From: CAYMPH01 sp964529415
Lineage (GTDB): Bacteria > Spirochaetota > UBA4802 > UBA5550
Assembly: GCA_964529415.1 (NCBI GenBank)
Contig: CAZGWD010000010.1
Location: 62,001-126,000, forward strand
DNA length: 64,000 nucleotides
Direction: 5' to 3'
The stretch's first letter is position 1; each line of letters opens with the position of its first letter. Below the pieces are notes generated by a model that did no database searches, was not told the DNA's origin, and was given only the letters and a program-made list of their open reading frames with translations. Below are positions 27,501-36,100 of this stretch, in pieces. Both the position numbers and the translations under genes were made by a program.

Positions 27501-27907
27501 TTAACAAGTAAAATTATTTTATTCTGAGCCGCGAGAAAAGCATCCAGATCATCACTGGTTTTTTTAAATAAAGCTCTTCCATCTTCTGTAACTATTGTCT
27601 TTTCATAATCATTCATGCTTTTTTTAATTTCAGCTGAAAATTTCACAATTCTCTCCTGAAATCTATCTATTTCTTTATTATTATCAGCCATTAAGATTTC
27701 CCTTACATTTACCCTTATTCTATGAAATGATTCAACTATATGGCCCACCTGGCCAATAGGAACAGTCATCTTTTCATATAGCATGGTATCAGCATCATCA
27801 ATTGTCTTTATACCCCTTATTCCCAGAACCCCAATAACAACTGCAATAATAATTACAAAAATAAATCCTGCAAGAACCTTTGTTCCGATTTTCACATTAC
27901 TAAACAT
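24587..27907 (-). CDS. Large methyl-accepting chemoreceptor with tandem HAMP-like repeats
   Basis: A 1106-residue receptor. A four-helix-bundle ligand region lies between membrane helices at about 11-31 and 190-212. Residues about 215-780 are a chain of HAMP-like modules: YVDRISKGDIP...YNGDFNEIKNNLN occurs three times, and a 90-residue unit beginning NMSHQHDLGDIDIKMDE is duplicated in tandem. The signalling domain (about 800-1040) contains the canonical tip QTNMLALNAAIEAARAGEHG near 910-930. The C-terminus lacks a clear NWETF-type CheR tether. It is the only receptor in the window and presumably the dedicated input of the operon. Long poly-HAMP linkers occur in receptors of many environmental bacteria; the membrane input suggests small extracellular cues. 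Confidence 0.9.
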   Translation of the reverse strand: MFSNVKIGTKVLAGFIFVIIIAVVIGVLGIRGIKTIDDADTMLYEKMTVPIGQVGHIVESFHRIRVNVREILMADNNKEIDRFQERIVKFSAEIKKSMNDYEKTIVTEDGRALFKKTSDDLDAFLAAQNKIILLVKAKKINEAHEYMAGEGFTVAMNAQKHLDEMMETKLKIAKKTADDNTVLANSTTTMVVIILVIGAIAALGLAIFIVRSVSGLINSLLAEAKNLTEAAIAGKLSTRSDASKINFEVRPIVIGVNDCLDAVIGPLNVAAEYVDRISKGDIPQKITDNYNGDFNEIKNNLNQCIDAVNYLVADAAALSKAAVDGKLATRADASKHQGDFRSIVTGVNDCLDAVIGPLNVTAEYVDRISKGDIPPKITDSYNGDFNEIKNNLNMCIETLNGLISEMNNMSHQHDLGDIDIKMDESKFQGSYKEMAAGVNNMVFGHIAVKKKAMACVKEFGVGNFEAPLEKFPGKKVFINDTIEQVRENIKTLITEMNNMSHQHDLGDIDIKMDEIKFQGSYKEMAAGVNNMVFGHIAVKKKAMACVKEFGVGNFEAPLEKFPGKKVFINETIEQVRVNLKALIADANMLSKAAVEGKLATRADATKHQGDFRKIVEGVNNTLDAVIGPLNVSAEYVDRISKGDIPQKITDSYNGDFNEIKNNLNMCIEAINALVKEIVRLTLASKEGLLSERGKADQFQGSYSELISGVNNMLDAILIPIGEGNRILRQIRGGNLREKVEIFCKGDHENMKNAINGVHAWLTELIEYVTKIAQGDLTAQMGKASNDDQIHQWLVMVRDNISDFAVNIQGAAQQVATGSEQMSSATEQISQTATEQSANVEEVTSSMEEMNSSVLQNADNARQTTSIAEKAANDAFEGGKAVNETVKAMKSIAEKIGIIEAIAAQTNMLALNAAIEAARAGEHGKGFAVVASEVRNLAERSKTAAKEISTLSQSSVEVAERAGNLINDMVPQIKKTSDLIQEINASSNEQATGIEQVTKAIEQLDKSIQQNTSATEQMASTSVELSSQAEDMQKIAAFFKVDKTDAKYVKKTTGSSGSSKNTAVKKEAPAINKASIAGTAVRTVPESEKKGVNIDLGSHDDSNFERI
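26151..26690. repeat. Tandem 270-bp direct repeat inside the receptor gene
   Basis: Two adjacent 270-bp units (26421-26690 and 26151-26420) encode 90-residue segments that differ at only a handful of positions near the ends and at one central residue (DES versus DEI). DNA identity is high, with mostly synonymous single-base changes, so the duplication is recent or kept homogeneous by recombination. Confidence 0.9.
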
Positions 27908-28544
27908 TACAGACCTCCATTTTTAATTCGTTGAAAAAGTATTCATTAAAATTTAATTCTTTATTATTAATCCTGTTCAAGCTGTTAAGAATAACATTCC
28001 GGGCTTCATGAATAATAGGATCATCGTGCCCGTGATATATTGTTTTTATATTTGTTTTTGATAAATAAGCAAGAGTATCAATAAACTTCCGGTCATAATT
28101 TCCCTCTGAAGTTCTTACAGTGAGGGTAGTGTCGCCTGAAAAAAGAATTCCTTCTTTTCTGCAATATAGAAGTATTGAATCGTCGGAATGTGTCGGCACC
28201 TCTATCACATCAAATTCATTATCGCCGATCATTATAATATCTCCATCTTTCAGCACTTTATCAACATACTGTGATTTCATATTTCCATACACAACCGGTT
28301 TGTATTTTTCAATTATTGCCGGAAGCCCGGCTGTGTGATCATAATGGTTATGTGTGATAACAACCTGATCAATGTGTTTTTTCCCAACACCTGTATTAAT
28401 ACTTTCAATTTCATCTATAATGTATCCATCGTATCCGACATCTATTAGAGTATTTTTATCCTGAATCCTGTTCCAGCTTCCCAGCACAAGATAAGCATTA
28501 CAGGTATATTCATTTGGATTTCTTTTCAGTTTTATTATTTTCAT
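27900..28544 (-). CDS. Metallo-beta-lactamase-fold hydrolase in the chemosensory operon
   Basis: A 214-residue protein of the MBL superfamily. H65-x-H67-x-D69-H70 (THNHYDHTAG), the later FSGDTT aspartate and YHGHDDP histidines form a complete two-metal site. The small size fits a glyoxalase II-like or lactonase-like hydrolase; the substrate cannot be deduced. The stop overlaps the receptor start by 8 bp, so it is translationally coupled to the receptor. An MBL enzyme here is not part of the classical pathway and could process the ligand or a redox signal. Confidence 0.85.
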   Translation of the reverse strand: MKIIKLKRNPNEYTCNAYLVLGSWNRIQDKNTLIDVGYDGYIIDEIESINTGVGKKHIDQVVITHNHYDHTAGLPAIIEKYKPVVYGNMKSQYVDKVLKDGDIIMIGDNEFDVIEVPTHSDDSILLYCRKEGILFSGDTTLTVRTSEGNYDRKFIDTLAYLSKTNIKTIYHGHDDPIIHEARNVILNSLNRINNKELNFNEYFFNELKMEVCNV

Positions 28545-28547
28545 ATT

Positions 28548-29153
28548 TTATCCGATTTTCTGAAAGAGCTCTCCGTCTGAAACTTTTTTCTCAAAAAGAT
28601 GGTTAAGCTCCGGCGGAAGTTTCTGTGTCTGTTCTGTTACAAAAAAACCGCCCGGCGCAAGAGCCCTGTGAAACATTTTCATAACTTCAATGCGCTCATC
28701 AGGCTGAAAGTGAAGCAGAACATTCTTGCATATTATAAGACTGAAATCATTCCCAATCTCTTTATAAGACAGAAGATCGTGCTTTAAAAACTTTATCCGG
28801 TCTTTTATTACATCTGCTATTTTAAAATATCCGGGCTTATCTGCAGGTGAAAAATATTTCTTAAAAAAACTTTCAGGTATGCGGCTCAACGGATCTTCAG
28901 GGTAAACGCCCTCTTCAATTATTTTATCGAACCCGCCGCCTTCATCATGATCGCTTGCTGTAATATAGACATTGCGGAACTGGAACTGTCCCATGCACTC
29001 TGCAAATAAAATCGCAATAGAATACGGTTCAGGTCCCATTGCGCATCCTGCGTCCCAGATTTTTATTTTACTTTTTCCGTAAATAAAAGGCAGAACATTT
29101 TCCACTGTAAGCTCAAGCACATGAAGATCCCTGAAAAAATAAGTGAATGCCAT
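28548..29153 (-). CDS. Second CheR-type methyltransferase, catalytic domain only
   Basis: A 201-residue protein equivalent to the SAM-binding domain of CheR without the N-terminal helical domain. Motif I reads GCAMGPEPYS where typical CheR (and the one at 23632-24510) has GCxTGEEPY. A later ICKNVLLHFQPDER corresponds to CRNVLIYF. It begins directly after the cheW stop (29154/29153). It could be a methyltransferase of a different substrate range, a receptor-binding regulator, or a subfamily with its own motif. Fold assignment is good; activity is uncertain. Confidence 0.75.
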   Translation of the reverse strand: MAFTYFFRDLHVLELTVENVLPFIYGKSKIKIWDAGCAMGPEPYSIAILFAECMGQFQFRNVYITASDHDEGGGFDKIIEEGVYPEDPLSRIPESFFKKYFSPADKPGYFKIADVIKDRIKFLKHDLLSYKEIGNDFSLIICKNVLLHFQPDERIEVMKMFHRALAPGGFFVTEQTQKLPPELNHLFEKKVSDGELFQKIG

Positions 29154-29645
29154 TTAACCGAGCCTCTGTGTGATGCCCTTGAATTCCTCTTCAGTGAATA
29201 TTTTTTCCACATCGAGCAGCACGAAAAGTTTTTCATTATATTTCACGATACCTGTAACAGCGTCTGTTTCGGCTTTAATGGTAAAGTGAGGGGTGTTCTG
29301 GATATCCCCCCTGTTCAGAGTTAATACATCAAGTACTGCGTCAACAATGAGCCCTACGGTATTATTCAGAAGTTCCACAACGATTATAACATTCTGATCA
29401 TCATAAACTTTTTCTTCGATATTAAACTTGATTCTCATGTCTATCAAAGGCAGAACCCTGCCCCTGAGATCTGTAACACCTTTCATGAATTTCAGCGTAT
29501 TCGGTATATGCGTTATTTCAGTAAGATTAAGGACTTCGTGGGCATTCATAACATCTATGCCGAATGACTCCTCTGCAATTGTGAAAGCCACATACTGGTT
29601 CTGCTCATTCATTGCTGCTTTTTCAGCCGCTCTTGATTCAGCCAT
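29154..29645 (-). CDS. cheW: CheW coupling protein, first gene of the chemosensory operon
   Basis: A 163-residue CheW domain with QYVAFTIAEESFGIDV, then ITHIPNTLKFMKGVTDLRGRVLPLIDM. It opens the operon and is distinct from the CheW at 21973-22464. Having two CheW proteins allows mixed arrays or separate coupling to the two CheR-like proteins. A TGGAGAG site precedes the ATG. The upstream region carries a copy of the recurrent motif at 29734-29764. Confidence 0.93.
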   Translation of the reverse strand: MAESRAAEKAAMNEQNQYVAFTIAEESFGIDVMNAHEVLNLTEITHIPNTLKFMKGVTDLRGRVLPLIDMRIKFNIEEKVYDDQNVIIVVELLNNTVGLIVDAVLDVLTLNRGDIQNTPHFTIKAETDAVTGIVKYNEKLFVLLDVEKIFTEEEFKGITQRLG

Positions 29646-29733
29646 TACACACTCTCCATGAAAACGTATGAAATATTATAAATTGAATAGTCCGGTAAAT
29701 TTATAGTGTTAATAAAACATATATTGAATAAAA

Positions 29734-29764
29734 TGTATATAACCGGAAATGGTGATTTTTTCAG
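29734..29764 (-). promoter_or_regulatory. Recurrent signalling-gene motif, copy upstream of the chemosensory operon
   Basis: Plus-strand reading TGTATATAACCGG, then AAATGGTGATT, then TCAG. It aligns without gaps to the copies at 30562, 41923 and 47364, and nearly so to 43842. The first six bases are the complement of a possible -35 box (TATACA) for minus-strand transcription towards cheW, 90 bp away. The -10 is not clear in this copy. Confidence 0.5.
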
Positions 29765-29840
29765 AGGGAATCGGTTACTCTTTTTGAGGGGGGTTTAAGG
29801 GATTATTTAGCATGGATGGGTAGGATATTCAGGATTCTGC

Positions 29841-30145
29841 GGGGTCAGAGCAACATCGATCGGGCAGGCAAGTGGGGGGTCAGAGCACTCTTGGCAGCAT
29901 AAAACAGTGCCAGGGGTCAGAGCCCTGCTTGTAAATACACAAAATTTCAATAGTGATTATAATATTCCTGAAACAGGGGGTCAGAGCATCATCGAGTTGG
30001 TAAGCGGGGTCAGAGCCCTATTGAGTTGGTTGATCTGGAATTGGGGTCAGAGCCCTGCTTCACTTCATACTTCACATTAATAACTCAACAAAACTATTAA
30101 AACACACAGATAACGTTGCTCTGACCCTCCTGATGCTCTGACCCC
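29841..30145. repeat. GGGGTCAGAGC repeat cluster C (8 copies)
   Basis: Six forward copies (29841, 29876, 29913, 29977, 30006, 30043; each 11 bp) followed by two reverse copies (30118-30127, 30135-30145) in the 652-bp gap between the chemosensory operon and a small gene. Spacing is irregular (about 29-64 bp). Some flanks are also shared (GAGTTGGT twice, AGCCCTGCTT twice). The gap also holds a promoter-motif copy at 29734 and a terminator at 30171; I see no gene. Confidence 0.9.
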
Positions 30146-30170
30146 TGTTACTACGCAACCCGCAAAAAAT

Positions 30171-30198
30171 ACAAAAGCGGCCTTACGGTCGCTTTTGT
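30171..30198 (-). terminator. Rho-independent terminator
   Basis: ACAAAAGCG and CGCTTTTGT form the outer part of a 12-bp stem with a TTAC loop. Read on the minus strand it is followed at once by ATTTTTTG. It would end transcription of the small gene at 30298-30456. Confidence 0.8.
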
Positions 30199-30297
30199 AT
30201 TAACTTTTTATTTCAAAGATACAGCCCAATTACGAGGAGGATGCGGGTACTTCATAACTCAGGTTGTTTAGTGTAGGAAGAGCTGTTTCTTTTAAAA

Positions 30298-30456
30298 TCA
30301 ATTCACCAGTTCGCCTTTGAATATTTCAATAATGGCATCGACTGCGTTAAAATCTTTTTTACAATCTTTGTATAATTCTTCCCCTGGATAAACACATGTA
30401 TTTCCTTTTGAACTTTCGGAAGACGGATCATTAAATAAGCCGGGTTTTGCATACAC
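30298..30456 (-). CDS. Small protein of unknown function (52 residues)
   Basis: A short frame starting with GTG at 30456, chosen because GGAGAGG lies 5 bp upstream. An outer ATG at 30519 has no such site. The product begins MYAKPGLFNDP and contains two cysteines (in NTCVYPG and YKDCKK) and an amphipathic C-terminal helix (AVDAIIEIFKGEL). I do not recognise it. Support for a real gene: a good ribosome-binding site, a strong terminator about 100 bp downstream and a promoter-motif copy upstream. It is a self-contained transcription unit and could be a secreted-free cytoplasmic regulator or a metal-binding peptide. Confidence 0.5.
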   Translation of the reverse strand: MYAKPGLFNDPSSESSKGNTCVYPGEELYKDCKKDFNAVDAIIEIFKGELVN

Positions 30457-30561
30457 GTTGACCTCTCCTTTGAACTGTTCTAATTTATAAAATTCATATA
30501 AACACAATGTGAATATCACGTATAAAACTTATATATTGAAATAAGCATAATTTGAAAAAAA

Positions 30562-30593
30562 AGTAAATAGCAGATATTGGTGATTAATGCAGA
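30562..30593 (-). promoter_or_regulatory. Recurrent signalling-gene motif, copy upstream of the small gene
   Basis: Plus-strand reading AGTAAATAGCAGAT, then ATTGGTGATT, then TGCAG. It matches the copies at 43842 and 47364 at most positions. Its first six bases are the complement of TTTACT, a possible -35 for the minus strand; no good -10 is evident. Confidence 0.5.
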
Positions 30594-30652
30594 TGGAATA
30601 TGTTACTGATAAAATGGAGTTTTTTTAGAATTTCATCTGTAAATATGGCAGA

Positions 30653-31021
30653 TTATTTAAAGTGAGCATCAAAAAGAATCTTTAATTTATTTATATTAAA
30701 AGGCTTAATTAAATAATCAAGCGGGTGAACATTTTCTGCCCGTACCTTATTGTTCTGATCCTCATATCCTGTAACAAAAATAACCGGAATATCAGACTCG
30801 GATCTGATTGCTGCTGCAGCATCAATTCCGTCAATTTCTCCTGCAAGGACAATATCCATTAAAATTAAATCCGGCGGATTTTCTCTTGCACTTACAATTG
30901 CATTTTCTCCCGTTGTAACATGTTGTGAAATAATACAGCCGAGACTTCTGAGCTGCGCCTGCATCAGCATGGCAGTGATTACTTCATCTTCCACAATCAG
31001 GATTTTTATTGGGTATTTCAA
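30653..31021 (-). CDS. Single-domain response regulator paired with the following kinase
   Basis: A receiver of about 122 residues with acidic ED pair, phosphoacceptor Asp in LMDIVLAGEIDG, switch Thr in VTGYED and a KPF lysine (LIKPFNINKL). The LAGEIDGIDAAAAI motif is the subfamily that accompanies HisKA_2 kinases. Close duplicate of the receiver at 43887-44264. I place the start at the TTG at 31021, just past the kinase stop at 31023; the frame is open to an ATG at 31060 inside the kinase gene. Phosphate most likely comes from that kinase. Confidence 0.82.
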   Translation of the reverse strand: MKYPIKILIVEDEVITAMLMQAQLRSLGCIISQHVTTGENAIVSARENPPDLILMDIVLAGEIDGIDAAAAIRSESDIPVIFVTGYEDQNNKVRAENVHPLDYLIKPFNINKLKILFDAHFK

Positions 31022-31022
31022 A

Positions 31023-33056
31023 TCAGACTCTCGCTTTATACAGTTTTGCCGGGAATTCAATCAGGCAGCTGATGCCATTATTGTTCTCAAAAACCACTTT
31101 TCCCATCATCTGAAGTTCGCCAATATTATATATAAGTTTTAAACCCAGTGTATTCTGTCCTCGAAAGTCAAAGCAGGCATCAACGCCAACACCGTTATCC
31201 GAATAATATAATATATTTTTATCCGAATCATCGCAATTGAGGCTGATATTAATCATGCCTTTTCTGTTTTCAGGGAAGGCATGCGTTAAGGAATTCGTCA
31301 TAAGTTCATTTATTATCAGGCCGAACGGAATTGCAGTATCAAGTAAAAATTCCTGATCATCAATCTTGATATTCAATGAAATTCTGTCTCTTGAAAAACC
31401 GAAACTCTGCAAAATCAGATCTGTCAGTTCAAAAATATATTCTTTTATTGATATTCTGGATAAATCCTGCGATTTATAAAGCATCTGGTGAACAAGAGAT
31501 ATTGCCTGGATTTTATCTTCAGTGTTTTTTACAATCTTCTGAAGCTCGGTGTTCTCCGGAAACTCCATTGCCTGAAGCAGAATTATGCTCCGGATTACCT
31601 GCATGGTATTTTTAGTTCTGTGATAAATCTCGCGGATGAGAGTTTCTTTTTCACGAAGGGACTGGATTATTTTTTCCTCAGCAAGCTTGCGTTCGGTTAT
31701 GTCTGTATTAAAACCATACCAGGTTATACTGCCATCAGCCAGTGCCTCGGGTGTTGATCTGGAATAAATCCATTGGATTGGCCTGCCGGGTATTTTAACC
31801 CTGAACTCACAGGTAAAGAAAGACAAATTTTTCGCAGAATACTCAATATCGTTAATAACTCTTTCTGTATCTTCAGGATAAATTACCCTTCCAATAGGAG
31901 TAAAGTCAGTAATTACATCTTCCGGTGTACACCCAAAAATGTTTTTAATACCTTCCGATGCAATTGGTACAAAATATGATCCATCAGGTTTCCTCGTAAA
32001 TTGAAAAATCAGATCCGGTACATTTGAAGAGAGCTTTCTAAATTGAATATCCTTTTCATGAATTTTTTCCTCCGCCAGTCTGTGCTCTGCTGTCTCCTTT
32101 TCAAAAATTTGCATCTGGAAAGCAACCTGTTTTTTTAATGAGAATGACCAGTATAATAAAGTAATTACTACAATCAAAGAAATAAAAATACCAATAAAAA
32201 TATATTTCAGGATGAAGTTCATCTGTATTTGCTCAGGCTCAACAGCACCAAACCATTTTTGATGAATTGAGTTATATTTTTCTGAGGTTTTTACTATTGA
32301 TACCCCATGGCTTAATCGTTCTAACAGCAGCTGATTTCCCTCCTTTACAGAATAACAGAAAGATCTCATGTATGAATCTATAATAATTGGCGATTGTTCA
32401 ATATTGCCGAGCTTTAAATTTCTAATTTGCAGTAATCCCACCAATTTTGGCATCACCGCCGCATCTCCTATGCCGGAGGAAAGCAAACGGAGTGCTTCAG
32501 GCAAACTATCTGTTAAAATTATTTTTTTATACTGATTTAAACCGGAATAAATTAAAAATTCATGGGCTCGGTCATTTTTCATTACTATGATTGTTTTATC
32601 GCGAATATCCAGAAAAGAATTGATGCTTCTTTCATTTTTACGGGTAAAGAAAGCATCATAAACAATAGTATGCGGGGGTGTAAAATCAAATAATCTGTCT
32701 CTTTCCTGAGAATATGCCATCATAGGAAGAAAATCAATTTCTCCTTTTAATAATAAATTTTGGGCATTTTCCCATGTATCCACTTTTATATCCAGCTCAA
32801 GACCTATAGCCTGTGCTACATTTTTAGCCAGATCCACACTATAGCCGTCGGGCTCTTTTTTTTCATTTACAAATGTGTAAGGATAATAATTATCTACAAT
32901 AATAGTTTTTAACTTTTTAACCGGCTCAATTTTATTCACAGCAGTTGCAGCCTGTCCATATTCTATTGAATATATGGAAAGTAAAAAAAAATTAAGGAAT
33001 AAAAAGAAAAAATGTTTTAGATAAATAAATTTTTTTGGGAAGATTTTTTTATCCAA
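31023..33056 (-). CDS. Membrane histidine kinase with solute-binding-protein sensor domain
   Basis: A 677-residue kinase. An N-terminal hydrophobic segment (about 12-32) is followed by a periplasmic SBP_bac_3 domain (about 45-270; TIIVDNYYPYTFVNEKKEP at the start). A membrane helix follows at about 282-306, then a PAS domain (about 345-465), a HisKA_2 region with the phospho-acceptor in EIYHRTKNTM, and an HATPase (GLIINELMTNSLTHAF, DNGVGVD). It probably binds an amino acid or other small solute outside the membrane and phosphorylates the adjacent receiver. Related sensors often read amino acids, but the ligand here is unknown. Confidence 0.88.
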   Translation of the reverse strand: MDKKIFPKKFIYLKHFFFLFLNFFLLSIYSIEYGQAATAVNKIEPVKKLKTIIVDNYYPYTFVNEKKEPDGYSVDLAKNVAQAIGLELDIKVDTWENAQNLLLKGEIDFLPMMAYSQERDRLFDFTPPHTIVYDAFFTRKNERSINSFLDIRDKTIIVMKNDRAHEFLIYSGLNQYKKIILTDSLPEALRLLSSGIGDAAVMPKLVGLLQIRNLKLGNIEQSPIIIDSYMRSFCYSVKEGNQLLLERLSHGVSIVKTSEKYNSIHQKWFGAVEPEQIQMNFILKYIFIGIFISLIVVITLLYWSFSLKKQVAFQMQIFEKETAEHRLAEEKIHEKDIQFRKLSSNVPDLIFQFTRKPDGSYFVPIASEGIKNIFGCTPEDVITDFTPIGRVIYPEDTERVINDIEYSAKNLSFFTCEFRVKIPGRPIQWIYSRSTPEALADGSITWYGFNTDITERKLAEEKIIQSLREKETLIREIYHRTKNTMQVIRSIILLQAMEFPENTELQKIVKNTEDKIQAISLVHQMLYKSQDLSRISIKEYIFELTDLILQSFGFSRDRISLNIKIDDQEFLLDTAIPFGLIINELMTNSLTHAFPENRKGMINISLNCDDSDKNILYYSDNGVGVDACFDFRGQNTLGLKLIYNIGELQMMGKVVFENNNGISCLIEFPAKLYKARV

Positions 33057-33159
33057 AAACGCCTCCTTAAAATAATTATATCAATCTCCCGATACAAAAT
33101 TCAATAATAAAATGAATATACTGCATCAGGTTTACATTATTCAAGTAAATTTTATTGTT

Positions 33160-36100
33160 TTACAACTCAAATTTCAGTATAATCCTTGTTCCTTTTTTCC
33201 GCACTATACTTATTGATCCATGCAGTTCTTTTGTTAACATCCCAACCAGCTTTAGTCCGAATCCGGTTGAATTTTCAAAATTAACTGATTCAGGCATGCC
33301 GAGTCCGTTATCCTCTACTGCAATTGAAATATTCTTTTCTATCAATGAAACGCCCAGATTTATAATACCATTTTTTCTTCCTACAAACGCATATTTCATA
33401 ATATTAGATAAAAGCTCATTGATTATTATTCCAATCGTCTGCAGCCTTTTTGCATCCAGAATAAAATCATCAATTTTTTTCCGGATTTCTACTGTATTGC
33501 TGTCAGGAAAATTTGATACTATTTCATCCGCCAGAGATGAAATATAATCCATAACTGAAAAATTCTGAACATCCGAATTACGATACAGCTTGTCATATAA
33601 AATCATCATGCTCTGCACCCGCATTGCTGAATCTTCAAGCGCTGAAACAGACAACGGGTCCTTCATTTCATACGACTGCAGCATTAGCAGACCGTGTATT
33701 ACGTTCATATTGTTTTTTATGCGGTGATTAACTTCTCTGAGAATAATATCTTTTTCTGAAAGCAGCGATTTAATTTTTTCTTCTGCGAGTTTGCGTTCAG
33801 TTATATCCTGCGATATAATTTGAACCCCTGTAATATTATTGTTTGCATCAGAAATTTTCGAAAATGTGCTGAAAAAATATTTATCCCCGGAAGGCAATGG
33901 AACAAAATCCTCATAAATAGCAGGTTCATTTTCTAAAGCGGCTTTTTTTATACGGTTGTGGTAAAATTCCGCTTCCTGTTTCGGGAATATATCATATATG
34001 GATTTTCCATTAAAATCTTCTGGAATACCGCCCATATTTTTTGCAGCCTTCTGATTATATGATATTACGATTCCATCAATATTGTAGTATCCTATTCCTA
34101 TTCCAGCGGATTCATGCAGCAGCCTGTATTTCTCTTCACTTTCCCGAACTGCTTCTTCAGCCTGCATCCGGTCAATAACTTTCCATACAGAATCCATCAA
34201 TAAAGAAACCTGAAGCACATCTGTTTCAAGATAATCAGTTTCTTTATTTGCAAGTCCCACCACGCTTACAATACTTTCGCCCCTGAATATCGGGATCGTA
34301 ATGAATTTCAGAAGTTTCACATGCCCTTCCGGGTATCCTTTTTTCAAAGGATTATCAGCCTGATAATCGTTTACATAAATGGGTTTTCGCTGCCGTACAG
34401 CCTCACCCCATATTCCTGTTTTATCCAGATCGTAGCAGGTTTGCGGATTAACAACAGCGCAGTTTGGCATTACATCTTTTGACCATGAGTTAAGAATCAA
34501 CTGCTTGCGTTCTTCATTATAATGGTAAATGTATCCTATTTTGCTTCCTGTCAGCTGCAATGCCTGTTCCAGGGCATAATCAAGAAATTCCTGAATTGTA
34601 CCAGCAGGATGCTGCAGAATATCCACCAGCTTTCTTAAGCGTGATTCATTCAGTTTATTTTCATCCTCAATCCTTTTACGCTCTGTAATATCCTGAAAAG
34701 ATCCAGATAGTCTTATCGTCCTGCCATTTTGCTTATAAGCTTTACCTATCGAATGTACCCATCGTTTATTCCCTTTATCTGTTGTTACTTCCCATTCCTG
34801 ATCATAAGGTTCACCGGATTCGATAGCTCTCTGTATCGCCCGCTCTGCCATAGGACGGTATTCAGGAGTTATAAAACCAACACCTTCAGGAACTTCAGGC
34901 TCTCCTTTAGATGTATCTATTTCAAGTATATGAAAAGTTTCTTCTGTCCAGGTTTGAACCAGAGTTTCCACATCAAATGTCCAGCCTCCGATTTTACCTG
35001 CCTTTTCAGTTTCGTTCAGTAATAATTTGCTTTCAATTAATTTTTCTTCATAATTTTTGCGTTCAGTGATATCACTCAGCGTGCCTACCATACGAAGCGC
35101 CTTCCCATAGGCATCAAGCTCTACTGCCTTGCCGCGGGTGGAAACCCATAACCATTCCCCGGATTTTGTTCTCATTCTGAGATCAATTGCAAAACCAATA
35201 CCTGTTTCAATGCTTGACTGAAGATCCTTTTCCACCCGGTCAATGTCCTCAGAATGAACAAGCACACGCCAGGAAGCGTAGTCTGCGGGAAATTCATTAT
35301 CCTCATAGCCGAGAATGGCATAGTAGTTAGAACTGAAATACGCGCTGCCTGTTGGAATACTCCAGTCCCAGAAACCGTCATTCACAGCATTTAGAATCAT
35401 TGCATAACGTTCATCGCTCCTGCGCAATTCTATTTCCGCCATCTTGCGCTCAGTGATGTCAATCATATTCAGATAACCTGCGATAACTTCTCCATTAAAA
35501 TTATAAATAGGTACTGCATTGACCAGCTCCCATCTTTCTGTACCGTCCTTTCTGACAATTCTCCTTTCTTCATTTGTTGTTGTCTGCCCTGCCAATGCAC
35601 GGGCTAACGGCAAATCGCTGACATTACCAGGATTACCATTTACATCATAATCCTTGAATGTAGGATTAAAATCCAAAAGTGATGTACCAATATATGACGG
35701 TTCATCCATTATTCCAAGGAACTCCCTGCACGCGGGATTGATAATCTGTAATACTGCACCCGGCATGCTTACAAGAACTTTTGGTATTGGAGATTGATCA
35801 AAGGTTTGTTCGAGCATAATATTTGACATTATCAGTTTTTCTTCCATCTGCATGCGGTTTGTGATTTCTATAATGGATGACATAAGGTAAAGCGGCTTGC
35901 CGTCTTTATCGCGGCGCAGGGATGAACTTAAATCCACCCACACAACAGATCCGTTTTTGTGGATAAATCTTTTATTAAAACGCGCTGAATCAAGTTTACC
36001 GGTATAAAGCTGATCAATTTTACTTTGAGTCAGTTCAATATCATCCGGGTGGGTAAATTCCTGCCATTTTTTATTATTAAATTCATCCAAAGTATAGCCA

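Noticed and set aside
29841..30145. Possible CRISPR array at the GGGGTCAGAGC cluster
   Set aside because: Repeats are only 11 bp, spacing varies widely, copies occur in both orientations, and no cas gene is in the window.
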